Shown in pieces: positions 53,413 to 62,476 of a stretch of 64,000 bases of DNA. Under the pieces are notes generated by a model. It was not told the origin of the DNA. It searched no databases and saw only the letters and a list, made by a program, of their open reading frames with translations. This stretch comes from Vibrio atypicus. GTDB lineage: Bacteria; Pseudomonadota; Gammaproteobacteria; Enterobacterales; Vibrionaceae. The stretch covers positions 124,001 to 188,000 of the forward strand of contig NZ_BLID01000001.1 in the NCBI RefSeq assembly GCF_009811315.1, given 5' to 3'. Position numbers and translations under genes: made by a program. The stretch's first letter is position 1. Every line of letters begins with the position of its first letter.

Positions 53413-53793
53413 ATGCTATGTCTTAATCTTCTCTATAATGGCTATTTTAAATCACAAGACCGCTTCTTAGATTCCTCTACTGCCAGTGGGTTCGAACCTG
53501 ATGTCATACAAGAGTATATTCAATGGACGATGAATTTAAGTTCATACTACGAGCATGGTTCACCTCATGAAAACAACCTGCTGTGTGAGCTTTATCTTAG
53601 ACAGCTTTATTTCAATCTTTTGGATGCGATTCAAGACTCTCGTCGAAGCCCTACATTTCGCCGCTACTGTCTAGACTCGATTCACGCGCCACTACTTTGC
53701 TTGAAACGGTTTTACTTCCATTGGGAAGATGGCGATATCAAGTTCTTTTTACTACAACAACAATTACAGCGTATCCAAGCGCCACTCGACTAA
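53413..53793 (+). CDS. FagA-like small protein of the Fur-regulated fumC operon
   Basis: 126 aa, helical, soluble, with phrases LLCELYLRQLYFNLLDAI and RRYCLDSIHAPLLCLKRFYFHW. It sits between a perfect Fur box and fumC, 16 bases before the fumC start. In Pseudomonas aeruginosa a Fur-associated gene, fagA, precedes fumC in the same way (fagA-fumC-orfX-sodA); I infer the same family from position and general look, not from an alignment. No sodA follows here. Confidence 0.7.
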   Translation: MLCLNLLYNGYFKSQDRFLDSSTASGFEPDVIQEYIQWTMNLSSYYEHGSPHENNLLCELYLRQLYFNLLDAIQDSRRSPTFRRYCLDSIHAPLLCLKRFYFHWEDGDIKFFLLQQQLQRIQAPLD

Positions 53794-53809
53794 AACAGAA
53801 GGATTAAAA

Positions 53810-55210
53810 ATGACTCAACCTAGCAGCCCTCAACATTTTCGTACTGAACGAGACAGCATGGGGGAAGTCCAAGTCCCTAGCGATGCACTTTACCAAGCTC
53901 AAACGCAGCGCGCTGTCGACAATTTCAAATTCAGCAATCATCAGATGCCCAAAGCATTTGTTCAAGCGCTCGCTTATATTAAGCAGACCGCAGCACTTAC
54001 CAACGCACAGTTAGGTTTGCTAGAAGGCGACATCGCCAATGCCATCGCCAATGCCGCCCAATCGATTATTGATGGTGAGCACACTAACCAATTTCCTATC
54101 GATGTATTTCAGACTGGCTCTGGAACCAGTTCAAATATGAACGCCAACGAGGTGATCGCGACAATCGCCAGTGAGATATCTGGGGCCAACGTCAGCCCAA
54201 ATGATCACGTTAATATGGGGCAAAGTAGTAATGATGTTGTACCAACAGCCATTCAACTAAGCTCCGCTATCACCATCGAAAAACAACTGCTGCCCGCGCT
54301 CGACCACCTGATCCACACTATAGAAGCTAAACGCAAAGAAATTGGTCATATCGTAAAAACAGGCCGTACTCACTTAATGGATGCGATGCCTGTTACCTTT
54401 GACCAAGAATTGGGTGGATGGCAGTTTCAAATTGAACAAGCTCGACAAGGTATCGTAAATAGCCTCAACGCCCTTAAAGCGCTTGCTCAAGGAGGAACCG
54501 CAGTCGGTACAGGAATTAACGCTGATCCAAGATTTGCCAAAGCGTTTGCAGATAATTTATCTCAAGCAAGCCATGTTCAGTTCACTGCGAGCGACAACTT
54601 CTTCTACAACTTGAGCTCTCAAGATGCAATTGTGGCACTTTCAGGACAACTAAAAACAGCTGCGGTAGCAACAATGAAGATCGCCAATGATCTGCGTTGG
54701 ATGAACTCAGGTCCACTCGCTGGCCTAGGAGAGATTGAACTCAAAGGATTGCAACCTGGTTCTTCAATCATGCCAGGTAAGGTTAACCCCGTGATCCCTG
54801 AAGCCGCCGCAATGGCATCAGCGCAAGTGATCGGCAATGACACAACGATCACCATCGCAGGTCAGTCTGGTAACTTCCAACTCAATGTGATGCTACCAGT
54901 AATCGCGCACAATATTATTGAAAGCATTGAGTTATTAACCCAGTCTGCATTAGCTCTGGCCGATAAGGCAATTGCATCATTTACAGTTCGCGAAGATAAC
55001 CTGCAAATCGCATTGGCACGCAACCCTATTTTGGTCACGGCATTAAACCCGGTCATTGGTTATTTAAAAGCCGCAGACATAGCAAAGAAAGCATACAGTC
55101 AAGGCCGAGCGATCATAGATGTTGCTGAAGAAGAGACCGATCTCGACCGCGCAACGCTCACTCGATTGCTAGAACCAACACAGCTCACTAAAGGTGGTAT
55201 TGCCGACTAA
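53810..55210 (+). CDS. fumC: Fumarate hydratase class II (iron-independent)
   Basis: Interconverts fumarate and malate without an iron-sulfur cluster. 466 aa, family length. Signature PGSSIMPGKVNP, with KTGRTHLMDAMP and TGSGTSSNMNANEVIA and MGQSSNDVVPTA. The frame opens at 53729, but the ATG at 53810 with GAAGGA gives the normal start. Under a Fur box with the small upstream gene, so it should replace iron-dependent fumarases in iron starvation. Confidence 0.96.
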   Translation: MTQPSSPQHFRTERDSMGEVQVPSDALYQAQTQRAVDNFKFSNHQMPKAFVQALAYIKQTAALTNAQLGLLEGDIANAIANAAQSIIDGEHTNQFPIDVFQTGSGTSSNMNANEVIATIASEISGANVSPNDHVNMGQSSNDVVPTAIQLSSAITIEKQLLPALDHLIHTIEAKRKEIGHIVKTGRTHLMDAMPVTFDQELGGWQFQIEQARQGIVNSLNALKALAQGGTAVGTGINADPRFAKAFADNLSQASHVQFTASDNFFYNLSSQDAIVALSGQLKTAAVATMKIANDLRWMNSGPLAGLGEIELKGLQPGSSIMPGKVNPVIPEAAAMASAQVIGNDTTITIAGQSGNFQLNVMLPVIAHNIIESIELLTQSALALADKAIASFTVREDNLQIALARNPILVTALNPVIGYLKAADIAKKAYSQGRAIIDVAEEETDLDRATLTRLLEPTQLTKGGIAD

Positions 55211-55227
55211 CTGACCCGCGCAATGAC

Positions 55228-55260
55228 AAGCGATATCAAGGTCTTTGGTATCGCTTTTAT
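55228..55260 (+). terminator. Rho-independent terminator of fumC
   Basis: AGCGATATC / GGTATCGCT stem with one G-T pair, followed by TTTTAT. Confidence 0.82.
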
Positions 55261-55555
55261 CTTCATATTTGCTCTTTCCATTTACTATATTGCGCACCGA
55301 TTTTGCCCATAAATAATATTTATCGTTTAGGTAAAATCAGTTAGTTGCGAGAGATTTGCTAACTCTCTACTATGCCCGCGCTGATTCAGAAATGACTCAA
55401 CTCGCTCTTTAAATGTGTCGCGGTTACCAACTCAATATCAAAAGGTTATCGCAATCCAACTCTCTTTTAGATGCCCCCTTTGAACTTCGGTTCTTCACCT
55501 TTTTGAGCCATTAGACGCTCTAATCTATCTAATCGAATTTTTTGGAGAATTTGTT
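55261..55555. other. Intergenic region before the 123-aa gene
   Basis: Holds the promoter of the next gene. A small GAGAG / CTCTC hairpin is at about 55349-55367. No gene seen. Confidence 0.4.
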
Positions 55556-55927
55556 GTGAACAAATTAAAAAGCATTAACCCACAAAAAATGGGTAAAGAA
55601 CGCACTAAACGTGAATACGATTTACGCGTATTAAACTTAGTCGGTGAAAGCGAGTATGCTTCACGTATGGCAGTATGGAACAACCTATCATTTGCTAACG
55701 ACGCAATGGATGAAGTAAAAGACTTTATCGATAACGCATTCAACAAGTTACAAGCGGAGTTAAAAGAAGCACGTAGCGAACTCTCTATTGATTACAATGA
55801 GTTCGTGACAACAGCAACTGAAGAAGTGAACTACATCAGAGGCAATGTGGCAGACTCAACCACTCAATACTTCTGGTATGTCGCCATCGCACTAATGGTT
55901 GCTGGCACCGTTGCTATCTGCATTTGA
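55556..55927 (+). CDS. Tail-anchored hypothetical protein, 123 aa
   Basis: Starts with GTG, supported by GGAGA nine bases upstream. Basic N terminus (NKLKSINPQKMGKERTKREYDLR), a long helical middle that may form a coiled coil (EVKDFIDNAFNKLQAELKEARSEL) and one C-terminal membrane helix (YFWYVAIALMVAGTVAICI). The plan recalls tail-anchored ElaB/YqjD-type proteins, but sequence likeness is weak and no family is assigned. Confidence 0.75.
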   Translation: MNKLKSINPQKMGKERTKREYDLRVLNLVGESEYASRMAVWNNLSFANDAMDEVKDFIDNAFNKLQAELKEARSELSIDYNEFVTTATEEVNYIRGNVADSTTQYFWYVAIALMVAGTVAICI

Positions 55928-55944
55928 TTATTATTGATTTTAAA

Positions 55945-55970
55945 AAGGCGGTGACCAATATCACCGCCTT
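55945..55970 (+). terminator. Rho-independent terminator
   Basis: AAGGCGGTGA / TCACCGCCTT ten-base perfect stem with six-base loop; A-rich before, TT after. Confidence 0.85.
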
Positions 55971-56076
55971 ACTTCTATTCCCTGTTAATATCTCACCTAC
56001 ATTCTATTGCAGAAACTTCGCGCCGTTTTGTTTACACTGAACAATAAGTACATTGTGCTTTGATCGAGGTTACTCA

Positions 56077-57039
56077 TTGCAAAACAACAACACCCTTACC
56101 TTTGCGACCGCCAATCTATTTAATTTTGTCGAACCGCCCAACGCTTTTTATGATTTTGAAAACATCTATGAGCAAGAGGCATGGCAAGGGAAATGTGCGT
56201 GGACGAAAAAGCACGTAGAAGCCTTAGACGCTGACATTATTGGGCTGCAAGAAGTATTTAGCATTGAAGCCACTCAGATCTTGTTTAAGCAAATGGGTTA
56301 TAAGTACTTTGCTGTGGTAGACCAACCGCAGGTAGCAGACGAGTATATCTACTCGCACCCTGTCGTCGCATTGGCATCAAAATACCCGATTAAACATGTC
56401 GAAGCGGTAAGACCATTAGAATGGATATCTGATAGCTACCAAATCCCAACCCCGCAATTCAGTCGTAAACCAATTTATGCAGTGGTTAATGTGCCAGAAA
56501 TCGGCGAGATCGCTTGCTATGTTTGCCACCTAAAGTCACAACGTGCCAGCGAAAGCAGCAACCCTGAACAGGAACATGCCCTCGTTGGGCAGTGGGTATC
56601 GGCGCAGCAGCGTGGATGGGAAGCCATCATGCTACGATTATTTATGGAACACCAATACCAGCGCCATCCTATTCCATGCGTATTGATGGGAGATATGAAC
56701 GAGCCATTAGACAGCAGCATTACTGGGCTACTTACTAGAGAGATCAATCAAAGTTCAGAAAAGCTCACGCTACAAGACAGCTGGTCCATTTTGAATCGCA
56801 ATAACAAAGACGCATGCCGCCAGCCCACCCACTACCACTTTGCGAAAGGGAATGTGCTGGACTACTTACTGGTTTCACAAGAATTTCAGCCAGATTCACC
56901 TTACTCTCTGGCTGATATTGTCGATTATCAAACACTCAATGCTCACTTAATCAACCCAAGCTTTGAAAAAGACAGATACGCAAGTGACCATGCCTTTGTT
57001 TCAATGACGGTCCACTTCGTCTTAAGTGAGCTCGACTAA
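56077..57039 (+). CDS. Endonuclease/exonuclease/phosphatase-family protein
   Basis: 320 aa with the EEP metal-site motifs: ATANLFNF, IIGLQEVF (catalytic Glu), CHLKSQR, MGDMNEP (catalytic Asp-x-Asn) and ASDHAFV (Asp-His). It may act on DNA, nucleotides or phospholipid head groups. Start set at the TTG at 56077, which has CGAGG seven bases upstream; the frame opens at another TTG (56053) with no site. One base separates its stop from that of the convergent VOC gene. Confidence 0.86.
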   Translation: MQNNNTLTFATANLFNFVEPPNAFYDFENIYEQEAWQGKCAWTKKHVEALDADIIGLQEVFSIEATQILFKQMGYKYFAVVDQPQVADEYIYSHPVVALASKYPIKHVEAVRPLEWISDSYQIPTPQFSRKPIYAVVNVPEIGEIACYVCHLKSQRASESSNPEQEHALVGQWVSAQQRGWEAIMLRLFMEHQYQRHPIPCVLMGDMNEPLDSSITGLLTREINQSSEKLTLQDSWSILNRNNKDACRQPTHYHFAKGNVLDYLLVSQEFQPDSPYSLADIVDYQTLNAHLINPSFEKDRYASDHAFVSMTVHFVLSELD

Positions 57040-57040
57040 C

Positions 57041-57460
57041 TTAGCTTGAAAGGTTACGCAGTTTAGGATCATCACTCATATATTCGACAAATTCCACTTC
57101 AAAGCCTGCCGGATCTAAAAAGTAAATGTTCTTACGATACGGCTCATCGGCACCTGGTTTAGCGATTGGGAATCCGGCTTCAACCAACCGGCTAATCACT
57201 GCATCGATGTTATCGGTTACATAAGCAAAATGCGCAAATCCGACTTGGTGTCCATCGAGATCTCGGTTCTCTCCTTCACCATGATCGCTCAACGCAATGT
57301 ATTGATACTCATCGCCAAAATGAAGCCAGTTACGAGGCTTACCACTCCACTCGCCTTTTCCTTCATCACGAACATACCAATGGGGGAACGCGGCTTGGTA
57401 GAACTTCAACATTTCAGGGATATTTTTAACTACAAGGTTTACATGCTCCAGTTGAATCAT
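57041..57460 (-). CDS. VOC-superfamily (glyoxalase/dioxygenase fold) protein
   Basis: 139 aa with paired beta-alpha-beta modules: IQLEHVNLVVKNIPEMLKFYQAAFP and VGFAHFAYVTDNIDAVISRLVEAGFP..KNIYFLDPAGFEVEFVEY. Metal ligands His (EHVNL), His (AHFAY) and Glu (FEVEFVEY) fit. Role uncertain: isomerase, lyase, dioxygenase or resistance protein. GGAG site. Confidence 0.87.
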   Translation of the reverse strand: MIQLEHVNLVVKNIPEMLKFYQAAFPHWYVRDEGKGEWSGKPRNWLHFGDEYQYIALSDHGEGENRDLDGHQVGFAHFAYVTDNIDAVISRLVEAGFPIAKPGADEPYRKNIYFLDPAGFEVEFVEYMSDDPKLRNLSS

Positions 57461-57658
57461 TGCTTTCTCCTTAAAAGACTTTTCCTAGACAACGTAGAAC
57501 ATGCTAATACCTCAAGCTAAGTTGAGGTAAAGAGCAAAATTCAATTTATTTAAAAAATATTGAGACGAACGACAAAGAGATGAATTGCAGCAGGGTTTAC
57601 AGGGAGAGATTGGAAACCGACTAGCCCCAAGATTAGGAGCTAGCAATGATAAAGCCGG

Positions 57659-58075
57659 CTAAATCTTGTCAGCGAAGTAAGCCATGATCTCAGCGGTTGT
57701 CATTTCTTTGGTTTCATTGGCGAAACAATAATAGCTTGGACGTGCATCACTAAAGTATTGCATATCCATTTCCAAACCTTCCAACTGAGGAAACAGACCC
57801 ACAGGCATGTTGTACTCGCCTGTCGCTTTAAGCTTATAAAAGAGATGAGTACCACATTCAGTACAAAAACCGCGTGATGCCCAAGAGGAGGATTGGAATA
57901 ACTTTACTTTTTCTTCACCATCAATTATCACCTTAGTGCCGCATTGCACAGCAAAATAAGGCGCACCGCCCCAAGTTCGGCAAGATTGACAGTGACAGAC
58001 AGTAAATTTTGGATTGATTTCTTCGGCTGTAATTTTTACCGCACCGCAAAGACAGCTTGTTTCAGAATGGGCCAT
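57659..58075 (-). CDS. GFA-family protein (glutathione-dependent formaldehyde-activating enzyme-like)
   Basis: 138 aa zinc-binding fold with SCLCGAVKI, CHCQSCRTWGGAP and CTECGTHLFYK, giving seven or so Cys that bind two zinc ions. Members such as Gfa and CENP-V bind glutathione or remain of unknown activity. The ATG at 58075 has AAGGTGA upstream and is preferred over one three codons earlier. Confidence 0.88.
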   Translation of the reverse strand: MAHSETSCLCGAVKITAEEINPKFTVCHCQSCRTWGGAPYFAVQCGTKVIIDGEEKVKLFQSSSWASRGFCTECGTHLFYKLKATGEYNMPVGLFPQLEGLEMDMQYFSDARPSYYCFANETKEMTTAEIMAYFADKI

Positions 58076-58269
58076 GAGAGTCACCTTAATGGTTAGCCAA
58101 CCACTTATTGTTTGTTTGGTTATTAGCAGGCTAACGGGCAGTCGCTAACCTACTTACTGACCAACAAATAGTAACTCAGCATCAAAATACTGTATATAAA
58201 CACAGTCAAGCTTTGTGATATCTCGTCAGTATTGGGACGGTAAAACTAATTATTGTGGATTGCAGTGAC

Positions 58270-58776
58270 TTAAAACGCCTTAAGCACCTCAGAATCATAA
58301 CGACTTATGTCTAAGGTAATACCAAACTCTTCTACCCACTTATCCAGTTGAGCTTGCGCAGTGTTAAGGCTGTTAATCGTGATGGTGTTGTCATCCAGCT
58401 GCCACAATTGACGAGAGCCTTGATAACTAAATTGCAGCGCGAGCATTGCATCGACGTTACCCTTTTCTGCAGCGGCAAGAAGCTTTCTGTTCTTTCTGTA
58501 GATCAAGTTCAACGCTTGTTTGAGGTCCCAAACGTAAGCGACTTCTTTCATTTTTGGGTGAGACTTCAGTTTTAGAAGCGTCGTGACAACCAGTATCGCA
58601 CTCACAATGACACCGAATAAATTCCAATGAAAGTGGGAGCCGGACTCAGCAGGAAAGATTAAGATCAAAGTTTGCGATATTGCTAAACTCAGTATCGCTA
58701 ACACGGCAATACAAGCGACAATGACGACATTAAGACGGGAACGATATAGCTGCTTATCAATATTTTGTAATTGCAT
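58270..58776 (-). CDS. DUF3087-like membrane protein
   Basis: 168 aa. Two helices (RLNVVIVACIAVLAILSLAISQTLILIF and WNLFGVIVSAILVVTTLL) then a cytoplasmic helical domain (DLKQALNLIYRKNRKLLAAAEKGNVDAMLALQFSYQGSRQLW). This matches my memory of the DUF3087 family of gammaproteobacteria; function unknown. Transcribed alone. Confidence 0.75.
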   Translation of the reverse strand: MQLQNIDKQLYRSRLNVVIVACIAVLAILSLAISQTLILIFPAESGSHFHWNLFGVIVSAILVVTTLLKLKSHPKMKEVAYVWDLKQALNLIYRKNRKLLAAAEKGNVDAMLALQFSYQGSRQLWQLDDNTITINSLNTAQAQLDKWVEEFGITLDISRYDSEVLKAF

Positions 58777-58912
58777 TATAAATCCATTAGTTAGCGACAG
58801 GTTCTATCTTACGAACCCTCATCTTCAGGCCGCTAATTATACAGATTCTTACCAGTTAAAATCGGTTATTTTGTTGCAAAGCGTTTAGAGCTACCTCCTC
58901 TAAAGTAAAGCG

Positions 58913-58937
58913 CCCAACGTATTTACAACGCTGGGCA
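58913..58937 (-). terminator. Rho-independent terminator of the flavodoxin-like gene
   Basis: On the minus strand GCCCAGCGT / ACGTTGGGC (one G-T pair), then GCTTTACTTT. Confidence 0.7.
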
Positions 58938-58969
58938 GCCCTATAGAAAGATTAAGTTAAACGCCTGAA

Positions 58970-59539
58970 TCAAATCGTACGACTTAGCTTGCTGACCAAA
59001 CCGGCGACTCTTTGGCCTAGATATTGCGCAGTCGCTAAATCTGAAGCGTGTACTTCACCATCAATCCCTTGAGATACCACACCCGCTTGGGAGCCTAAGC
59101 GATTGATTTTTTGCTCACCAGAATCGGTAATTTTATCTAAGCCCACCCAAACCATGCCATGCTGCCCAGCTAAAGTTTGGATGTATTGTAAAGTGCTTGA
59201 TTGATCGCCATTTAACGCTCCACCACTGGTAAACCCTGCGGCGACTTTATTCGCCCACTTCTGATGAACCCAAGATTCGCTGCTCGCATCTGCAAATGCC
59301 TTAAACTGGGCTGCGACTCCACCCATATAAGTTGGTGAACCAAAAATGATCGCATCGCAATCTGCCAGTGAATCCATCAACGGATCATTCACAAAACGGC
59401 CCTCGACAATTTCCTTTCCTTCAATTCGATGAGAGAGAATATCAATCCCTTTATGCTGTTCGATACCTGATGCAATCGCCTTAGCAATCTGCCCTGTAAT
59501 ATCTGTTTTTGTAAAATAGATAATCGCAATTTTAGCCAC
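58970..59539 (-). CDS. Flavodoxin-family / WrbA-like NAD(P)H oxidoreductase
   Basis: 189 aa. FMN-binding loop KIAIIYFTKTDITGQIAKAIASGI, IIFGSPTYMGGVAAQFKAFADASS and FTSGGALNGDQSSTL. Related to WrbA-type quinone reductases, which reduce quinones to hydroquinones without radicals, but shorter motifs prevent a firm call. Monocistronic. Confidence 0.88.
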   Translation of the reverse strand: MAKIAIIYFTKTDITGQIAKAIASGIEQHKGIDILSHRIEGKEIVEGRFVNDPLMDSLADCDAIIFGSPTYMGGVAAQFKAFADASSESWVHQKWANKVAAGFTSGGALNGDQSSTLQYIQTLAGQHGMVWVGLDKITDSGEQKINRLGSQAGVVSQGIDGEVHASDLATAQYLGQRVAGLVSKLSRTI

Positions 59540-59709
59540 AATAACGTCCTTTCATTAAGTTATGTTAAGAGAGTTGCTGTAGGCTAAAACCTCAAGGTAG
59601 GTCGAGGTCAACAATAAGTTAGGCAAAGTTTTCTAAAACTCAGTATCATGCTCGCCATTCAACGAGTCTTTACTCTTAGCTAGCAATACCATTAAGTAGA
59701 ACAATAGAA

Positions 59710-60228
59710 ATGACAACAGAGTCAACGGTCATTATTGGCCTGTATAATCCGAAGAATCCAACCAATGTCGGTGCCGTGATGCGCGCTGCCGGCTGCTATG
59801 ATGCGACACAAGTTCGCTACAATGGTACCCGCTACAATCGTGCGGTTAAGTTCCAGACTGATACTAAGAATAGCCGTGAGCGTATCAATTTAATTGAGAT
59901 GGATGACCTCACCGCAGAGGTAGCAAACGATGTTGAAATCGTTTGTGTGGAACTGGCCGTCGGAGCTACTGCGTTGCCTCACTTCGAGCACCCAGAAAAA
60001 GCAGTTTATGTATTTGGGCCAGAAGATGGCTCACTGCCACAAGAGGTGGTCGATAAAGCCCATCACGTGGTTTACATCCCAACCAATGGCTGTATGAATC
60101 TTGCTGCGACCGTGAACGTAGTACTGTACGATCGCCTTGCAAAATCATTAGGTACTATCGACGACCACAAGCAAATTACAGCAAACCGCGACAACAAAAA
60201 CCGCTTAACGGTTAAAAGCATCGCTTAA
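59710..60228 (+). CDS. TrmH/SpoU-family RNA 2'-O-methyltransferase
   Basis: 172 aa single SPOUT domain with motif 1 NPTNVGAVMRAAG, motif 2 VFGPEDGSLPQEV and motif 3 IPTNGCMNLAATVNVVLYDRL, which form the SAM-binding trefoil knot. Similar in length to TrmL-like proteins but I do not name it. Probably methylates tRNA or rRNA. Terminator follows. Confidence 0.9.
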   Translation: MTTESTVIIGLYNPKNPTNVGAVMRAAGCYDATQVRYNGTRYNRAVKFQTDTKNSRERINLIEMDDLTAEVANDVEIVCVELAVGATALPHFEHPEKAVYVFGPEDGSLPQEVVDKAHHVVYIPTNGCMNLAATVNVVLYDRLAKSLGTIDDHKQITANRDNKNRLTVKSIA

Positions 60229-60258
60229 TCTCTCCCCCGTCGAATTATCACTTTTTTC

Positions 60259-60286
60259 AAGAGCTTATATCACTCTATAAGCTCTT
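60259..60286. terminator. Rho-independent terminator-like hairpin
   Basis: AAGAGCTTATA / TATAAGCTCTT eleven-base perfect stem, six-base loop; T-rich run lies on the left side, so weak in the forward direction. Confidence 0.6.
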
Positions 60287-60332
60287 ACATTCCTCTTCTT
60301 GCCATTAACCCTCTTCCTATTTTAGAACTATA

Positions 60333-60354
60333 GTGTTATACATAGATATAACAC
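60333..60354 (+). promoter_or_regulatory. Operator palindrome of the GntR operon
   Basis: GTGTTATA-CATAGA-TATAACAC, perfect eight-base arms, 24 bases before the GntR ATG. The outer GT..AC ends are typical for GntR/YtrA sites, so autoregulation is likely. Confidence 0.75.
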
Positions 60355-60377
60355 CAACTCAGCTAAGGAAACCCGCT

Positions 60378-60749
60378 ATGACGCATTGGCACGATCGCCA
60401 ACCGATTTTCCGTCAGTTAGCTGACCAGATCACGCAGCAAATTCTGCAGGGAGTCTGGCAAGAAGGCGAAGCGCTGCCCTCAGTACGCAGTGTTTCAGCG
60501 GATATGAAAATCAATCATTTAACTGTGATGAAAGGCTATCAGTTATTGGTCGATGAAGGGCTCGTAGAAAAGCGACGAGGCCAAGGTATGTTTGTTTCTG
60601 AGGGGGCCAAGCAACAATTGCTCGCTGATGAAAAAGCCCGCTTCCTAGAACAACAAATTCCTCAAATCGCCATAACGTTACAACGTCTCGATATGTCTCT
60701 TGACGAGTTCATCCAGCAACTAAAACCACACTTTGAAGGTGACCAATGA
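60378..60749 (+). CDS. GntR-family regulator, YtrA type
   Basis: 123 aa: winged helix with PIFRQLADQITQQILQGVWQEGEALPSVRSVSADMKINHLTVMKGYQLLVDEGLVEKRRGQGMFV and a short helical tail, the plan of the YtrA subfamily. Start at 60378 with AAGGA. Overlaps the ATPase gene by four bases and carries a palindrome in its promoter; it should repress its own transporter operon. Confidence 0.93.
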   Translation: MTHWHDRQPIFRQLADQITQQILQGVWQEGEALPSVRSVSADMKINHLTVMKGYQLLVDEGLVEKRRGQGMFVSEGAKQQLLADEKARFLEQQIPQIAITLQRLDMSLDEFIQQLKPHFEGDQ

Positions 60750-61603
60750 GCGCATTAGTCAGTGTAAAACACGTCTCCAAGCAGTATCGTCAAAAGGGAG
60801 AAGCTCTACAAGATATCAGCTTTGAACTTCAGGCTGGTCAAGTTCTCGGCTTACTCGGCCACAACGGTGCAGGCAAATCGACCTTAATTAATGCTCTACT
60901 TGGCGCGCACGAGTATCAAGGCACGATTCGCGTCAACGGTTTTGAACCAATGATGCAACGTGACAAGATCATGCAAAGCCTTTCCTACATATCCGATGTA
61001 AACGTGCTGCCCGATTGGATGAAAGTGAGCCAATTACTCAGCTATACCCAAGGTGTCCATCCAAACTTTGATCGCAGTAAAGCCGAAGCGCTTTTGCAGC
61101 AAACCGACATTAAACCCAAAGCGCGTATCAAGACGTTATCTAAAGGCATGAAGGTACAATTGCACCTTGCCATCGTCATTGCGACCAATACTCAAATCCT
61201 AATCTTGGATGAACCGACACTTGGCTTGGATTTGGTCTATCGCGACACTTTTTATCGTCACTTGTTGGAGTGGTTCCATGACGGTGAACGAGCATTAATC
61301 ATTACTAGCCATGAAGTGTCAGAGATAGAGCACTTATTGACGGACGTATTGATCCTCAAACAGGGCCAAACCGTTCTCCAGACATCGATGGAAAGTATCA
61401 GCGATGATTACTTCATTCTTGATGCCAATGACGAATATCGAGCTCAAATTGAAACGATGAATCCACTCTCCTCTCAAAAAGGTCTAGGGACCACTAAGTG
61501 GTTACTTTCATCCCAATATGCTGCGCAAGTAGAAGGTTTTGGCGACATTTACGGTGTCAAACTCGCGGATCTATTTTTAGCTTTACAGAAGGAGGCAGCG
61601 TAA
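60746..61603 (+). CDS. ABC transporter ATP-binding protein of the GntR operon
   Basis: 285 aa with Walker A GHNGAGKST, Walker B ILILDEPTLGLD and H-loop ITSHEVSE. The signature is LSKGM rather than LSGGQ, as in many YtrB/EcsA-type exporters. C-terminal region of about 70 residues extra. Coupled with GntR upstream and permease downstream. Confidence 0.93.
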   Translation: MSALVSVKHVSKQYRQKGEALQDISFELQAGQVLGLLGHNGAGKSTLINALLGAHEYQGTIRVNGFEPMMQRDKIMQSLSYISDVNVLPDWMKVSQLLSYTQGVHPNFDRSKAEALLQQTDIKPKARIKTLSKGMKVQLHLAIVIATNTQILILDEPTLGLDLVYRDTFYRHLLEWFHDGERALIITSHEVSEIEHLLTDVLILKQGQTVLQTSMESISDDYFILDANDEYRAQIETMNPLSSQKGLGTTKWLLSSQYAAQVEGFGDIYGVKLADLFLALQKEAA

Positions 61604-62433
61604 TGGGTTCTATCATCGCTATGTTGCATAAAGAGTGGATTGAAAACCCACTTGTCACTCGCATTCCGTTATTTATCTTCGCGTGTGGTGTATTGCTATT
61701 CATTAGCTTACTCAGCAGTTCCAACTTGCAACACAACATGTTTTTCCAAATGAGCGTAAATGGCAGCGTCAGTGATATCCACCTCGAAATGGGTGACGAT
61801 ATCAACATGCTCATCACTGGTGGGATTGGCTTACTTTCGATCCTGCTTGGAACTCAATACTTCCCGAGAACACTACGAAAAGAACGCTCCGAAGGCAGCA
61901 TTATGTTTTGGCGTAGCATGCCAGTCAGTGATGTAAAGACTCACTTAGTCAAACTCGCCTTTGGTTTGCTCGTGATTCCGTTAGTCTGCTCGAGTTTGGT
62001 ATTTTTTGCCGACTTCATGCTTTGGCTACTGAACGTATCGACCGAGCAACAATTGGCGCTTCTGTTTCGCCAAGCCTCGTTAGCTTACGTGGTTTTGCAT
62101 TGGGGTGAGTTCTTATTGCGAATGATCGTCGCGGGCCTGTTGCTTCTGCCTTTGGCGTTAACCGCAATGGCGATTTCTCAGAAAGTTAACTCTCCGCTAC
62201 TAGTTCTGTTAGTTGCCATTTACGCACTGCGCTGGATGCCAATCGCTTTGTTCGGTGATTACCATATCGATCAGTTCTTTTCAGAGATTTTCTACCTGCC
62301 ACTACACGCAATTCTAGCGCCAAATCCATTTAGCGCGATACCTGCGGCAGGCTGGATAAATGTGGCTATCTATGCATTTATCGGTGTACTTGCTTGGACA
62401 GCTAGCCTGAAGTTCAGTCGCACAGTCAACTAA
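61603..62433 (+). CDS. ABC-2-type permease of the GntR operon
   Basis: 276 aa, six predicted helices (FIFACGVLLFISLLS; MLITGGIGLLSILLGTQYF; GLLVIPLVCSSLVFFADFMLW; ...AGLLLLPLALTAMAI; ...VAIYAFIGVLAWTASL). Contains RTLRKERSEGSIMFWRSMPVSD, typical of ABC-2 exporters. The ATG at 61603 overlaps the ATPase stop (TAATG) and has GGAGG upstream; the open frame before it belongs to the overlap. Substrate unknown, probably peptide or envelope-active compound. Confidence 0.9.
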   Translation: MGSIIAMLHKEWIENPLVTRIPLFIFACGVLLFISLLSSSNLQHNMFFQMSVNGSVSDIHLEMGDDINMLITGGIGLLSILLGTQYFPRTLRKERSEGSIMFWRSMPVSDVKTHLVKLAFGLLVIPLVCSSLVFFADFMLWLLNVSTEQQLALLFRQASLAYVVLHWGEFLLRMIVAGLLLLPLALTAMAISQKVNSPLLVLLVAIYALRWMPIALFGDYHIDQFFSEIFYLPLHAILAPNPFSAIPAAGWINVAIYAFIGVLAWTASLKFSRTVN

Positions 62434-62440
62434 CCTAAAA

Positions 62441-62476
62441 TCAGACAAGTGAGCTCATCTCACTTGTCTGATTCTT
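62441..62476. terminator. Bidirectional terminator
   Basis: TCAGACAAGTGA / TCACTTGTCTGA twelve-base perfect stem, then TTCTTT, between convergent permease and DUF1772 genes. Confidence 0.88.
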
